NCBI GenBank assembly: GCA_004369085.1
Contig: ML210155.1
Location: 1 to 64,000 of the forward strand
Source of the DNA: Coprinopsis marcescibilis
Taxonomy: Eukaryota; Basidiomycota; Agaricomycetes; Agaricales; Psathyrellaceae
Direction of reading: 5' to 3'
DNA: 64,000 nt
Every line of letters begins with the position of its first letter. Positions within the stretch are counted from its first letter, which is position 1. The position numbers and the translations under genes are program-made. Under the pieces are notes generated by a model. The model did no database searches, had not been told where the DNA came from, and saw only the letters and a list, made by a program, of their open reading frames with translations. Positions 23,519 through 35,056 of this stretch are shown here, one piece after another.

Positions 23519-25046
23519 ATGTACGTGTACGACCTCGATGATCCCCTCGCAAGAGAAACACTTGCAGATTTAGAGTACGTCCACTGACCACTGTTGCAAC
23601 CCTTCCTTCTGGGTGCTGATATCGGAATTACAGCAACACAGCAGGGGCGGGCTGCGTCCGCATCCTGCATATCAGGCCCTACGTGTCAAGTTTTCACATG
23701 CGCCAGGAGTACAAAAAGAAGACGAAGAAAGTGACATGGGTCTCAATTAAACATCGGTTCAGCCAATGCAGACGAAAAGGCGGACGAGGGACTGACCGAG
23801 AAATTCGGGCATTATTGGGAAACCTACGCAACTTGAAGAACCTCGAGTTTCTCGACATTCAATGTCACCTCAGTGATGATATCGCAGCCTTCCGAAAAAC
23901 CATTCCACCAATCCGCGTCTCTTGGTCCAGCTACTCCTCTTGTCTGAGGAGGCTGATCCTGAAGGTCCCGCTGGAATGCTACGAGGCCCTTCTATCCCCT
24001 TCCATCGTATTTCCTCGCCTCTCAGACCTGTCCGTATACATATTCGCAGCCGACTACTCCACCAACCCTGTCGAGCCAATCCGCTCAGCCCTCGTTCCCT
24101 TCATCAATCAACATGTCAACTCGCTGGAATCAATTTCCATCATTACCCCAGAAACAGGAACCGCAGACCTCTCGCCAATGTTCTTTAACCTCAAATACTT
24201 TCCTCGACTCTCCAAGCTCCACCTCGTATTCTGTGCCCTCAGTCTTGACTACATAAACCTCACCGGCCTACACGAATTCTTCTCCGCGCATTCCACACAA
24301 CTTCAAGATGTGGTCCTTCACTTCAACCGAATGATCGGACTGAAAGCTCAAAATTTCCATTCGCCCACATTCTTTTCGCTGCCCGTTTTTCGCGTGGCAT
24401 TTCCTGCCTTGCGATCACTGGATTTGGGCTTCACAGGATTCAGGGACTCAACGGGCCAGGGAACTATCTCATACGTCCACAGGTTCCGTGAGCGGCTGAG
24501 TCGGCTCTTACTGAACCACACACAACTCTCAATCGGAAATGTAGCACGACTCACTAATTCGTTTTCGTCTCTCCGGTACCTTGAGATATTCGTTTATCAC
24601 CTTAGCCCAACCCTTCTCGACCTTCTATCCACCAAACTCGTCCACCTTGAGGATCTCCGCATAACATGCATCTGTTTCTCAGGGTCGCAAGGCCCATTTC
24701 AATCAGCCGATGTAAGCCCCACTTCACCTTGCCGTTTACAAGCCTTCAATCAATTTTTATTTGCTTCCCTCTGCAGGATCCGGCGCGTACGGACAAGTTT
24801 TGTGCTGAAATGAGCCGAAGGATGTACGTTGACTGGGCCCTGCGTACGCTGCGAACCCAAGTCATTAGCAAGGCGACAAAGAATCTCCCTCTTTGCAAGC
24901 GGGCGCTCGCGACATCGTTGCCTGAGGTGGAGACCATTGATGGACTACCGCGAATGTCCTTTCTGGTTGAAGACACTTCGAATATAACTCATAGGAGTCG
25001 GTGGAACCTCTCAGTATTCGAAAGTGACGTCCCAAATCTAAAATAA
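23519..25046 (+). CDS. LRR-like protein resembling the leucine-rich part of fungal F-box proteins
   Basis: Three exons can be joined in frame. A short first exon (MYVYDLDDPLARETLADL) joins over an intron (gtacgt..ttacag) to NTAGAGCVRILHIRPYVSSF, then a long exon. A second intron (gtaagc..ctgcag, about 24714-24777) joins to DPARTDKFCAEMSRR and the frame ends at 25046. The body is built of irregular leucine-rich repeats (LKNLEFLDIQCHLSD, FPRLSKLHLVFCALSL, FSSLRYLEIFVYHLSP). This is typical of basidiomycete F-box/LRR proteins that act as SCF ubiquitin-ligase adaptors. No F-box is visible at the N-terminus, so either a further 5' exon was missed or the gene encodes only the repeat part. It is not closely similar to the F-box genes at 43-59 kb. 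Confidence 0.65.
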
Positions 25047-25423
25047 ATCGGCTACCCTGAAACCATGCATATCTAACATCTGTGTATCTACTTCATCGTA
25101 GTATCCCGTATGATATTAGTCTACAGTAGTAATGCGTTAAAGCTTAATAGTCGCCGACCAATCGTATAACAGCTTAATCTATTTGACTTGAATTCGATTC
25201 GACCTCTTTAATCGATGCAACAAGCGCCAAGGCCAAGTAATTATCAGTGATCCAATTTCAGTGAAACATGTGGAAACTTGAATAATCTAGTCAAAAATGA
25301 AACTATTTCTCTGTTTTACATTCGAACCTGAGGCCCAGAGTATGAGACTACTCTGCTTACTCCCAACACCCATCGAGAAAACTCCCTCCCGTTGCCATAC
25401 ACGCCGAGAAGGCTGAGATAACT
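25047..25423. other. intergenic between LRR-like gene and PMP3-like gene
   Basis: No gene. A tRNA-like sequence (minus strand near 25320-25375, CAT in a loop) does not fold into a cloverleaf and was rejected. Confidence 0.45.
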
Positions 25424-25857
25424 ATGAGTTCAGACTCGTCCGATTTCGTTCTCTACGTCGTTGCAATGTAGGCCTCAAGTCTCCGGGCTCAGCGACTGAT
25501 CAGATCTAACATCTTCATCTTCAGCTTTTTGCCACCATTAGCCGTGTTCGCAAGTGAGTCCCAGTGCCTGATTTGAGTCTTTGCGATATTGAACCCTGGG
25601 GGCTAGAAACTGGATGTTCAGGAGGTGAGCAGTGTAGCTGAGAGGTCGGATTAAATTGCAGGCTGATGCGTCGAGTTAACAGACCTACTAATTAATATCA
25701 TCCTTTGGATCCTGGGTTGGATACCGGGAGTTATTCATGCAATGTGGGTCGTCAATGTATTACTACTTTTCTCTGGTTTCACTCATCCTGTTCGCGCAGC
25801 TGGGTCGTTGCGAAGACCCCATCTCCATCGTCAGCGAGAGTTGCTGGAAGATACTAG
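25424..25857 (+). CDS. PMP3: PMP3/UPF0057 family small membrane protein
   Basis: Five exons (25424-25467, 25525-25553, 25607-25624, 25683-25743, 25800-25857) join through canonical GT-AG introns of 53-58 nt. They total exactly 210 nt, a 69-residue protein plus stop. The product has the PMP3 signature: IFLPPLAVFAKTGCSGD, then LLINIILWILGWIPGVIHAIW, giving two membrane hairpin helices. Pmp3 proteins modulate plasma-membrane potential and salt tolerance in fungi and plants. The third exon is only 18 nt (it encodes the TGCSG core), so the gene would be missed by frame-based searches. The tail VVAKTPSPSSARVAGRY is polar and longer than in yeast. The start follows a short 5' leader with no upstream ATG in frame. 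Confidence 0.88.
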
Positions 25858-26475
25858 TATTAGCAGGCAGGATCTATGTTGATGGAGTACCAGATAGTTT
25901 TAGGTCTCCTGTAACCCTTGTTTTGAGACTCGAAATGAAGTCGACAGCCACTTAATTGAATTTGCTATCGTGCTACCAATCAACCACCAGTGTTACCAGT
26001 TGATGGTCCAGACCGGGTCAATACCCAAGATTATTAGCTGCTGTAGCGGCAGTGGCCCATTCTTTCAAGGCTAGTGTAAGGGATGGTGTCACCTGGCACC
26101 CTGAATATTGGCGCTTACAGAAGTTTCTGGACGTAATTAACCGCGCCCCGCCTTTAAAGCCTGGGCATGCGCTGTGTCTGTCAAGGTGAATATCCGCCGC
26201 TTGAAGTGAGGAATTCCGTTATTTGGCGGTGAAGAAGGGTAAATTCTGAACAGGTACAACGTCACACTTCGAAGATGAAGATCTGAGACAGCCATCACAT
26301 ATATTCATATTCAAATTCATATCGGCATAATGGGCAATAACGAGCGTAGAAGATATTAGCTTAAACAAAACGGACGATTAACGAATCACCAAGGCACCCA
26401 ACCCACCAACGCCATTTCCCTCCACTAACCGTTAAACGGATGGATACACGCGGAGCTAAATGCTGGATTGACGAA
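25858..26475. other. intergenic
   Basis: The 3' side of the PMP3-like gene. No coding signal, repeat or RNA gene was recognised. Confidence 0.45.
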
Positions 26476-26825
26476 TTATGCTAGCACTCTAACCCCAGCT
26501 GGTGGGGGTATCATCTCTGGATCCGAACTACTTCCCACACCGTCAATGGATACATCATAAAGGCCATGGCGCTTTTCCCGGTTGAAGCGGAGTTGTTCTC
26601 GAGGATGGTCTTCGAGAGGTCTGCGGGGTCGTTCGGCGCCAGGCGGTGTGGCTGCAAGGGCGTTGGCTTTGGGGGGAGTAGTTAGAGAAGCAGGGGCTAG
26701 CAAATATTCCGTAATGTCTTTGGACAGGGGATGGGCGGGTTTCTTGGGCTTGCGCTTCTTCCTTGAGGTGCTGCCCGCGCTGGAAAGGCTCCCTTGGCGG
26801 ATTTAGCAAAACCGAGATTAACCAT
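26476..26825 (-). pseudogene. short basic/proline-rich reading frame with a 5' frame break
   Basis: An ATG in good context at 26825 begins MVNLGFAKSAKG. The following coding-like sequence (STSRKKRKPKKPAHPLSKD, ITEYLLAPASLTTPPKAN, EQLRFNREKRHGLYDVSID, stop near 26476) is in another frame. A single missing base near 26793 (aagggagcc) would join them into about 115 residues. No GT-AG intron fits between the two parts. The product is lysine-rich near the N-terminus, possibly nuclear, and I do not recognise it. It may be a decayed gene, a base-call error or chance. Confidence 0.35.
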
Positions 26826-27740
26826 GATAGAGTGAGTGAGGAAACGATGTTATACCGAGCGCGGACTTGCGAGGACTACGAATTATACAGAAATCGAGGG
26901 ATCTCTGAGAGCGGGCAAGGACGGCGAATCGAGTTTGTGAACAACTCTCTCGTTCAAAAAGCTCTTCTTTATATAGCCGAGTCTAAACGAGTGGCACTCT
27001 TTACATCTCTGAACTGGTACGCAGAACGGTGCTTGGCTCATGGAGTTTCACGGGGAGTCAATAGTGGCGCTTGGTCTGAACTCATTGCTGAGGCTACTGC
27101 GCAGTGACAGTGCAAGGTCCAAGCAATGGCTCCCGCCGTGGATAGTACACAATCCACCTGGTTCTAAAGGGAATTATGTTAGCGCCCACGAGCGCTTATA
27201 CCCTTTTGAGGCTCAACGACATGTCCTTCCGATAGCGTAAACACATTGTGTCATGGGATATGACCCATGTCATGGTACTCAAGAGTCAATTACCCCACTG
27301 ACAATCCCCAAGGTGGTCTCATGGCGCGTACGTCGGCGTACCGGCTGATGCAGATCAATCCCCTACTTGAGGCGGTTTCATCCCGATACAAACAGCAATG
27401 CCTCGTATGAATACGACACGGAAACACCTCCAAGACCCGGTAAACTACATTCTCTATGAAAGTACGGCGCATCCATATCATAGAGTTCTCTAATTACTGA
27501 GGGTGTCTCTCTCAAGCGGAATGCCTACAAATTATCCGTGTATATAAGGGTTTAAATAAACCAATATCTTATTGAATGGGCGTGTCGATGAAGAAGTGTA
27601 TGTAGTATTAGCAGCAGATTTCATCACGTCCGGGATCAAACTACCGATACTGGTGAGTGTGAATCAACATTGAGGTAGGAATGTCCATGTTTCAACACAC
27701 AAATCGCGGTATTAAGTCGTAAAAAGTCACAAAAAGTGCT
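26826..27740. other. intergenic
   Basis: Upstream of the short basic frame and downstream of the IKS1-like kinase. Short plus-strand frames here show no coding features. Confidence 0.45.
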
Positions 27741-30471
27741 TTATACACAGCATTGGACTGTCCTTGATCCATAGCGAATAGTGCACCAATGCAATGCAGC
27801 CAGGCCCAGGGAAACCAAAATCCCCCGATGCCAGGGTTCAAATTCTATTACAGTGTCGGCAATCGCGGTCCCTAGAAGAGCGGCCAGCAAGGCAGGCCGT
27901 GGTTGTGACCCGAAGCTAGGGCACAATCGTGGCAAGGTTAAAACCTGTTTATCAAGAGCTTGAGCACAGAAATCAAAAAGGAGATATGACTAGGCTAACC
28001 TTGCAAGCTAACAAACAGCTCCGTACAAGCCTCAAACCAATTCGTCCCTTCTTACTCCTCATGACTTTTCCGACCTGCATCCACGCCGCGTTAATCCTTG
28101 AGTTCGAATGGTCGTCGTCAGCCGGACCTAGAATCTCGGATGCAGGCGGAAGACCGCGAAGTCTCGCCTTTTCGTCATTACTTGGTGTGGAAGAGCGCGA
28201 CCTTGCTGCTTCAACGCCATCAACAATAACGCCTTCTGTCCGAGTCTGTGATCGTGTCACCGGCACCAACGCGTCTGGACTATTGGAACCGTTGCGATGT
28301 TTGGGAGATTCCTTTAAAGGGTCGAGCTATCGAAAACGCAATAGCGATAAGTCATGGTCAGGTAATGTCAAGCGATCCACCCCACCTTGCCTTCCCGTAC
28401 AGCCATCACAACGCGATCACAGGATGGACGTCCAGCTGGTGAGCGATCCAGCAATCTCTCGAGAAGGACCAAGAATGCGATAGGAAGCCGGCGGGCCTCG
28501 AAATTTGTGGCCAGGGCGATGTTGGATTTGAAGCCTGGATATTGTAACACCTCCTGTTCGAGTCGCGCCAACTTTTCGCCTTCAGCATGGGATCCAAGGC
28601 TGGAGGATTCGCCATTTGCATCGCCTTCGGCAGCGTATCGGTATGGCAGCTTAAAGAACAGCATCTTATGTAGAATCATTCCCAAGCTCCACATGTCAGA
28701 TTTGGAATCGATTTGGTGCAATAGTCCGGTTTCAGGGGAAGGCAATGATTCAGGGGAGGTATATTCCAACCTATAGCCAGGGAATGAGACGAAGTTCAGA
28801 ACTTTTGACTGGATGCAGCAACTTACGTTCCGGTATTTCCTGAGCGGGGAATGCGCCCAGAGTTCACCATATCGCGAGAAGTTCCAAAGTCAGAGAGCAT
28901 CGCTCGTGGGCTACAGTGACTATCAGTAACAGTCGGAATTCTTCATAAGAGGCAAGCATACATCATTCGACCATCGTCCCATGTTAGTAAAACATTTCCA
29001 GGTTTTAAGTCAAGGTGAAGAATAGACTTTGCATGCTACGGCAGGGCGTCAGTGGAACCACTGTGCAGCAGCGGAGGTACACACCAGAAAGCCAAGGCCT
29101 TCTACTACGTCTTGAAACAATCCCTTGACCTCATCCGCACTGAGGAGATGAACGGGTGCCCAATCATCCTTGTTCTTCCCCTTGGTTTCCTCCCTTCCAT
29201 AACCTTCATGCAACATGCGTTCTCGCTCTTGAGGTGTGGCTCGCTGAAAGGCTCTGAATGCTCTGATGCGCGCAGAGCGACTTTGAAGGTTCTCTGAATC
29301 CACGCTTGGCGTAGATGGACCGGAAGCTTGGTCCATATCCCCCTTCAGAAATTCTTCATTCGAGTCAAATCTGCTAAAGCTGGTGTGATTTGGTACGGGA
29401 TGGATGTGTGGATGAGCTGGACGGCGTCCTAAGCGGATGTCAATGAAGTCATCCAAGCTGTGAATGAGGATATTAGAGCCGGGCATGAATTGAACATGCT
29501 TTGGTCGTCTACCTTCCGCCTTCCGCCCACTGCATCAGAACACTACAAGAATCAGCCAGGGGACATGGCGAGAAGAGGCCTTGCTCACTGTAGTGTAGGA
29601 ATCCTTGGCCCGAAGGAAGAGAATTGAGAGTTCTCAAGCCATGCATGACTGTATAACCTTGAGAACGACATTCTTTCGGTGGATTCAGAAAACTCACTGG
29701 TAGGTGACAATGTTGGGGTGGTGCAGCCTTTCCAATAATCTGACCTGCAACACACATTAAACAGAGGCAAAGACCAAGCGAATAGAACAAACTTCACGAA
29801 GGATCTTGAGCAAGTATGAATGCGACTCTCCCACTGCGATCTTCTTTACTGCGAAGTGACCCAAAGGATTTCCGTCCAGCATGTGCTACAATCCCAGCTG
29901 TCAATAAATGAGAGAGAGACAGTCTCGGCAGGCGAGTCCCTACCTGGCAAAGAAATACGGAACCATTAGCCCCCATACCAAGCTTATACTCCTCTTGAAA
30001 GAAACGCTTGAAGTAACCCTCGGCCATCTGCTCAGCGGGAAACGCAGACGAAGGGCTGTCAGGATGCTCAAGCTCTGGGGCCAGCACCACCGGTGGACTT
30101 GAAGGTCGAGATATCGTTTCATTCGAAATTTCGAGCAGCTGGAAATAATTCGAGGACCGGGTCTGGTATGCTGGATCCGTGTGATCGAGCGGGTCCAAGA
30201 CATCCTCCACGTCACCACCCTCACTCTCCATATCCGGCTCAAACGACGGGGGTAGACTTTGCTTGCAGTAGGGACATTCTTTAGAGTGCCTTGTAGCTAT
30301 AACTGATGACCTGTATTGGTGGACACTGTTGCTTATGGTGAGGGCATGGGACCGCGGGTTGTAGAGAACGACTTGGTTGTTTGCAGAGTGCAAGATCGGT
30401 TGCCATTCTGATTCTGATGAAGTGTGCACAAGCGCTACCACTGCACGACTCGGCGAGGAAGGCGAGCTCAT
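27741..30471 (-). CDS. IKS1: IKS1-like serine/threonine protein kinase
   Basis: Resembles yeast Iks1 and Dictyostelium iksA. The N-terminal region has WQPILHSANNQVVLYN and a CPYC motif. The kinase domain has the glycine loop LGMGANGSVF, FAVKKI (VAIK lysine), LREVRLLERLHHPNIVTY, catalytic loop HLDLKPGNVLL, LSDFGTSRDM, YTSPESL (APE equivalent) and SDMWSLGMILHKMLF. A polar insert of about 110 residues lies between the hinge and the catalytic loop. After the kinase an intron joins VREGK to LDPLKESPKHRNGS. A last exon then carries two hydrophobic stretches (LLAALLGTAIADTVIEF and GILVSLGLAALHW), probably a membrane tail. HRD is HLD here. I take ATG 30471 (MSSPSSPSRAVV); an upstream ATG at 30609 would leave only 21 bp to the divergent gene. 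Confidence 0.85.
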
Positions 30472-30630
30472 CGTTGGAGAGAGGTCATTGGCGACGTGCT
30501 CAGGTGTGAGCTGATCGTCATGACCAGTTTGAGCGCGATTTCTTTTGAACTCCGCTCCAATCGCTCGGGCCCAAGCGCAAGCTTTGGCCGTCGGCGTCTT
30601 GCCTTGCATTGAACCCGCGGCCAACGCAAA
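30472..30630. promoter_or_regulatory. compact bidirectional promoter
   Basis: About 160 bp separates the proposed start codons of the IKS1-like kinase (minus) and the glomulin-like gene (plus). Both promoters and 5' UTRs must share it. No clear TATA box was seen. Confidence 0.4.
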
Positions 30631-32689
30631 ATGTCGCTCTCGTCGTTCCTTCGTCTCGAAGATGGTGCAGACGATGAAGTACGCATATTTAATCTCACCC
30701 AGACTTTCATGAACCCGAAACCCAGGAAAAAACAGCGGCGTTGACCGCTCTTATCACATCTGCGATTCGTGATTCTAATCCTGAGCTTTCGTTGTCGACC
30801 ATTTATCAACAGGTCGCCCAGAACAATGGATCTGCATATCTTGTGGGCTTTCTAGTGTGTCTCTGTCAGCGCTGGCTCATATAGCTTCAGGATCCCTTGC
30901 ACGTTCTTCCTTCCTTGCTAAAAAGTGACCAGCCAGCAGCACGAGACTTGATTGGCATAATCGCAGAGTGTTCTTCTGGGAAGGAGGCCGCCATAGCTGC
31001 TCAAGAAACATTGGAGAGGCTCAGGGAAACAGTAGAATCTGGAGAAGAGGAGGCTGATGCGTCCACGATAAGCACGTTAATTGACATTGTCGATCTTTAT
31101 ACCACAGGTAGGTACCATCCTGGACGATGCGATGCTCAATTTAGCAAGTTCGTCATGCCTTGAAGCTCGAACACCTTAGACGTGATATCTCTGGAAACGA
31201 TCTTGAAGCCATTCATTGCGACTGCTCTTGAATTCGTTTTATAACACTAACTTGCATCCCAGTGATACCTCGCATCAAGCTTCGCAAGAAATCGGCCCTT
31301 GAGACTGTGCAACCGCATCTCACAGAACTTGGAGATGCCATAGACGCACTGGGACACGCATCGAAAACCGAGCAAGCAAGCGAAATTGTCAGCGCCGTCA
31401 TTCGACTGGTGAAATCAGTGTGTGGATGGATCAGGGATAAAGACGGGGGTAACACAGACCCATTAGTATGCACGATGCCTTGAACTTTCCGAAGCCAGTT
31501 GCTGACGCCAACATTAGCCAACTCTGCGGGACCTTATTTCTCGCTCAATAACGAGTGTGACTCCATTTCTAAAAACTAACATCGCCCAGAACACATTCGA
31601 AGCGCTCTATCCACGGCTCGTCGTGCGTGCCCCAGGTTCAGCCTCTGGATCTGCACAGGCTCCTTCCGAGCAGGTACTATCCGATGCCTGGGTCAGTGTA
31701 TGTTTCGCTTTCACAAATCTCTTTCTCATGTATTTCTCCAGACTACATACCAAGCAGTAGGGGCAACGACGCTAGCCATTGCTCAACTTAATTCAGTCTC
31801 CTCGATCATCTTTTTAGCACGTTTGGAGCCTTCCGAGCTCTCTGAACCCAAAGTTCTGTCTTCCATTCTTCCTGTTGTTATCGCCTCAATTCAAGCCAAC
31901 AACGGCGTCGATCATGTCTTAGCGTTCCTCCTGAAGGTCCTCCACGCGCGCAAGGATGAGTTATCTACGAACTGTCTCGTCCCGTTAGCCACAGTCCTAC
32001 CTACGCTCGCAAGTGGCCACCCAGACCCACAAACAAGGCACCAGGCGTTCCGGATTCTTGGATTGCTATTGTCACGCTCTCCATCAGCTCTACGCCTCCA
32101 AGTTCTCCAAGATCTCACGTCGAACTCCGAGTTTCCTCAAATGCGTGTAGCAGCCGTGGGCCTTGTCAAGGAGGCCATTCTTGACGCGCTTGCTCAAAAA
32201 GAATCGCAGAATGTGTTCGCTTCTCCGATGTTCATGCGCACATTTGGACCAATCCTCTTTCGACCCAACCCACCTGATCTCTTCGAAGCGTCACTTTCCA
32301 TCAAAGACTTCGAAGAATCACAGGAATCCAGACGGTTGGCAGAGTGCTTATCGTTGTATTATGTGCTGCTTGTCCGGGACGAAAAGAACTTGGTATGGCC
32401 GTCACATCCTTTCCTCATGGTCTTGATCTCACCGCGTTGCTAGACTGGCATTCGCGATTCGGATGTCTTGAAAACAGTTGGGAAGAATCTCCTCACCCCA
32501 CTTCGGGCACAGCTGGGTGTTTGGGAGGAAGAAGCAAATTCGTCAGGTACGCCGTAATACGCTTTCTCACCTGTGATGTCTCGTTAAAGCTACTTCTCAG
32601 ATCACCTGCACGACCTCATGCCTCTTGTTTCCCTCCAATTGGGACTCGATCGGGTGTATGCGGCGAAACGTTCACTGTTTGATAGATAG
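30631..32689 (+). CDS. glomulin/ALF4/Ybp-like helical-repeat protein
   Basis: Seven or more exons join in frame from MSLSSFLRLEDGADDE to the C-terminal HLHDLMPLVSLQLGLDRVYA and AKRSLFDR. Nearly the whole protein (about 500 residues) is amphipathic helix pairs of HEAT/ARM type, such as LPSLLKSDQPAARDLIGII, LPVVIASIQANNGVDHVLAF and FLLKVLHARKDELSTNCLVP. This fits the glomulin/ALF4/YAP-binding-protein family (PF08568). In animals and plants members bind RBX1 and restrain cullin-RING ligases; in yeast they act in oxidative stress signalling. The assignment is from overall pattern, not one diagnostic motif. One intron is 155 nt (about 31106-31260), longer than its neighbours. Confidence 0.7.
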
Positions 32690-33103
32690 GGTTTTGACTG
32701 TTGGATGTCAAATACCCAAAATCAATGTTTTTTCCCGTGGCGCTCGGTACTCCACGCATTTCAATGACACTTTTTATAAGCAGTTAAGGTCTTACGCTGC
32801 TTTCTTGGCCCGATATCTTTCTTGGACGCTTGTATTGACGCGCACACTTCCAAAGGAGTGCCCAGGTGTGAACACGACGGAAACAAGTGTGCAGTCTACC
32901 CACAAAAAATGGCGAGCCGCGCCTTCCGGAGCAGGGAACTTTGCCCTGTACATTCCTGGCAATTTCGATCTCACACACCAGCGAGGAGTACGGGATGACC
33001 CTTCAACACATGATCGTTATATGACTTTGGAAAGCATGGCCATGGTTAAGTAGTAGTTCGTTTCACAAATCTTCTTGACCTTCCTTCTCTCCCTTTGCTC
33101 ATT
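32690..33103. other. intergenic
   Basis: The 3' side of the glomulin-like gene and promoter side of the first permease, which starts after a CT-rich tract (33068-33100). No gene was seen. Confidence 0.45.
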
Positions 33104-35056
33104 ATGTCGCTTGAAGAAAAGCATCAAGGCCTAGAGAAGGTGCCCACCCTTCTGGCTGATCATGGTAACCCAGTCATGTTGGAGGCTGGGAGTGAGGAAC
33201 AGCTAAAGCCCGTCTATGGCGATCGTTGGACAAAGAGGTTGCTGAGAATTGGAGTGGAGGATCGCGGTATGTCTCTTTGTATCTTATAGCAAGCGGAAAG
33301 CTGATGGAACCTATCAGGAGTCCAGCCCATACCAATCGAGTTACGCACAGATACCCAACTCTACAAAGTCTTCTTCATCTGGTTTTCGTGGAATATCAAC
33401 ATATTAACGTGCTTAACCCGCCTCCTCGCAATACGCATTGGCTGATAAGTCCACAGGTTCTCAGCTGGGACACTCGGACCAGTGGTATTCGGATTGGGGC
33501 TTAGGGATACCTGTCTCACCATCCTATTCTTTAACCTGCTTTGCTGCTTACCTGCCGCTTATCTGTGAGTTTCAGTTCATTACGTTGTATGTCACACGAC
33601 GATCTGATATCTGTGGCAGATGCACTTGGGGTCCCAAGACTGGGATGAGACAAATGGTTCTCTCCAGATACGCCTTTGGCTACTATGGCGTCATTATTCC
33701 TTCTATATTCAATCTCGTCACTATGCTTGGATTCTCGATTCTTAGTGCGATTTTGGGAGGGCAAGCACTTGCAAGTATTACAACTAATCTAAGCTGGACG
33801 TACGTGCGTCGTGGGCCCGTGCCTTTCCGTCTGATCAATCAGTAAACAGTGTTGGTATAGTCGTAATCGGCGTCATTTCCTTGCTGGTCTCGTTTTGTGG
33901 CTTTAATGTATTCAGCTGGTGAGTCGAACAGTAATCGTGACTAGATTGTGAGGAAGACCTAGGCCTGATGATTATTTTTTCAGGTACGAGCGACTCATAT
34001 GGATTCCGCTCGTTATCATCTTTATCGTCGTGGTTGGCCTGGGAGGCAAGCACTTTTAAAGTCCTCCACCTGCTGAGCCCGCTTCAGCTTCTGCCATCCT
34101 GAGCTTTGCTTCGACTGTGGCCGGCTTCGTGCTCACATTTTCTCCTCTGAGCTCTGACTACACGTCATACTGTAGTCCGAAGATACCTTCGTAAGTTAAC
34201 CCCTACGATATCTGATCTTTGAAATTGTCCTTATGCATTCCTGCCTGTAGGTGGAAAATCTTCTTTTGTGTATACATTGCACTATCTAGCCCAGTCGTAG
34301 GCTTCTCTTCTCAATTGTATAACCTCAAGACTGATAGCCTCAACCTTATAGATTATACTCCAATGCCTTGGAGCAGTCGCTGCCGTTGCTGCTCCCAACG
34401 TTCCAGAATGGCAAATCGGATACGAAGGAAGGGATGTGGGCGGGCTTCTCGAAGCGATGCTTCATCCAGCAGGAAACTTTGGCAAATTCCTGACTGTCCT
34501 ACTCAGTATCTCTGTAGTTGGGAACATGGCAGGGATCTCATACTCCTCGTCGTTCAACCTACAGCTGTTTATCCCATGGCTGGTTTCAATCCCGCGATAT
34601 GTCCACTCTTTGATCGCCACTGTGATGCAAGTCCCCGTCGTCCGTGCGCCTTTCTTCACATACTGACCTTGCGTCCCTAGCGTCGTCGCCCTCGCTATTC
34701 CCGGGGCACACCGATTCTACGATACCCTCCTCAACTTCCTCGGTCTCATCGGCTACTGGTCGGGCGCGTTTTTTGCCATCGTTTTAGCCGAGCATCTATG
34801 CTTCCGGCGCAACAACTGCGATAACTATGACATTTCAGCCTGGGACGTACCTCACCGCCTTCCATCCGGTCTCGCTGCGTTGGGTGCTGGATTCGGATCT
34901 CTAGCATTGGTTGTTCCGTCGATGCACCAAGTTTGGTTCATTGGACCTATTGCGGAGTTCACCGGTGATATTGGATTCGAGATGGCGTTTGCACTTGGAG
35001 GGCTGCTATATGTCCCTTTAAGATGGTTAGAGATTAAGATTCAGAAGAGGGTTTAA
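33104..35056 (+). CDS. NCS1 purine-cytosine permease, tandem copy 1, with in-frame TAA
   Basis: A plasma-membrane nucleobase symporter of the Fcy2 type. The start MSLEEKHQGLEKVPTLL is followed by YGDRWTKRLLRIGVEDRG, the NCS1 block FFIWFSWNINILTFSAGT, GPKTGMRQMVLSRYAFGYYG and SILSAILGGQALAS. Later come LFIPWLVSIPRYVHSLIATV and GAHRFYDTLLNFLGLIGYW, and it ends LRWLEIKIQKRV. The frame is conserved against copy 2 throughout. The one exception is a TAA at 34057-34059, just after VVGLGGKHF, where copy 2 has a serine codon. No canonical intron removes it; a 48-nt in-frame GTG..GAG splice is possible but poor. One intron (34627-34680) has a GC donor (gcaagt..ctag), where copy 2 has GT. Probably a recently inactivated paralogue. 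Confidence 0.82.

Noticed and set aside
25318..25376. tRNA-Met-like sequence with CAT loop
   Set aside because: Acceptor and T-arm stems are absent; the loop is eight bases.
34030..34077. 48-nt intron removing the permease stop codon
   Set aside because: Donor GTGGTT and acceptor CTGAG are weak, copy 2 has no intron here, and conserved helix residues would be lost.
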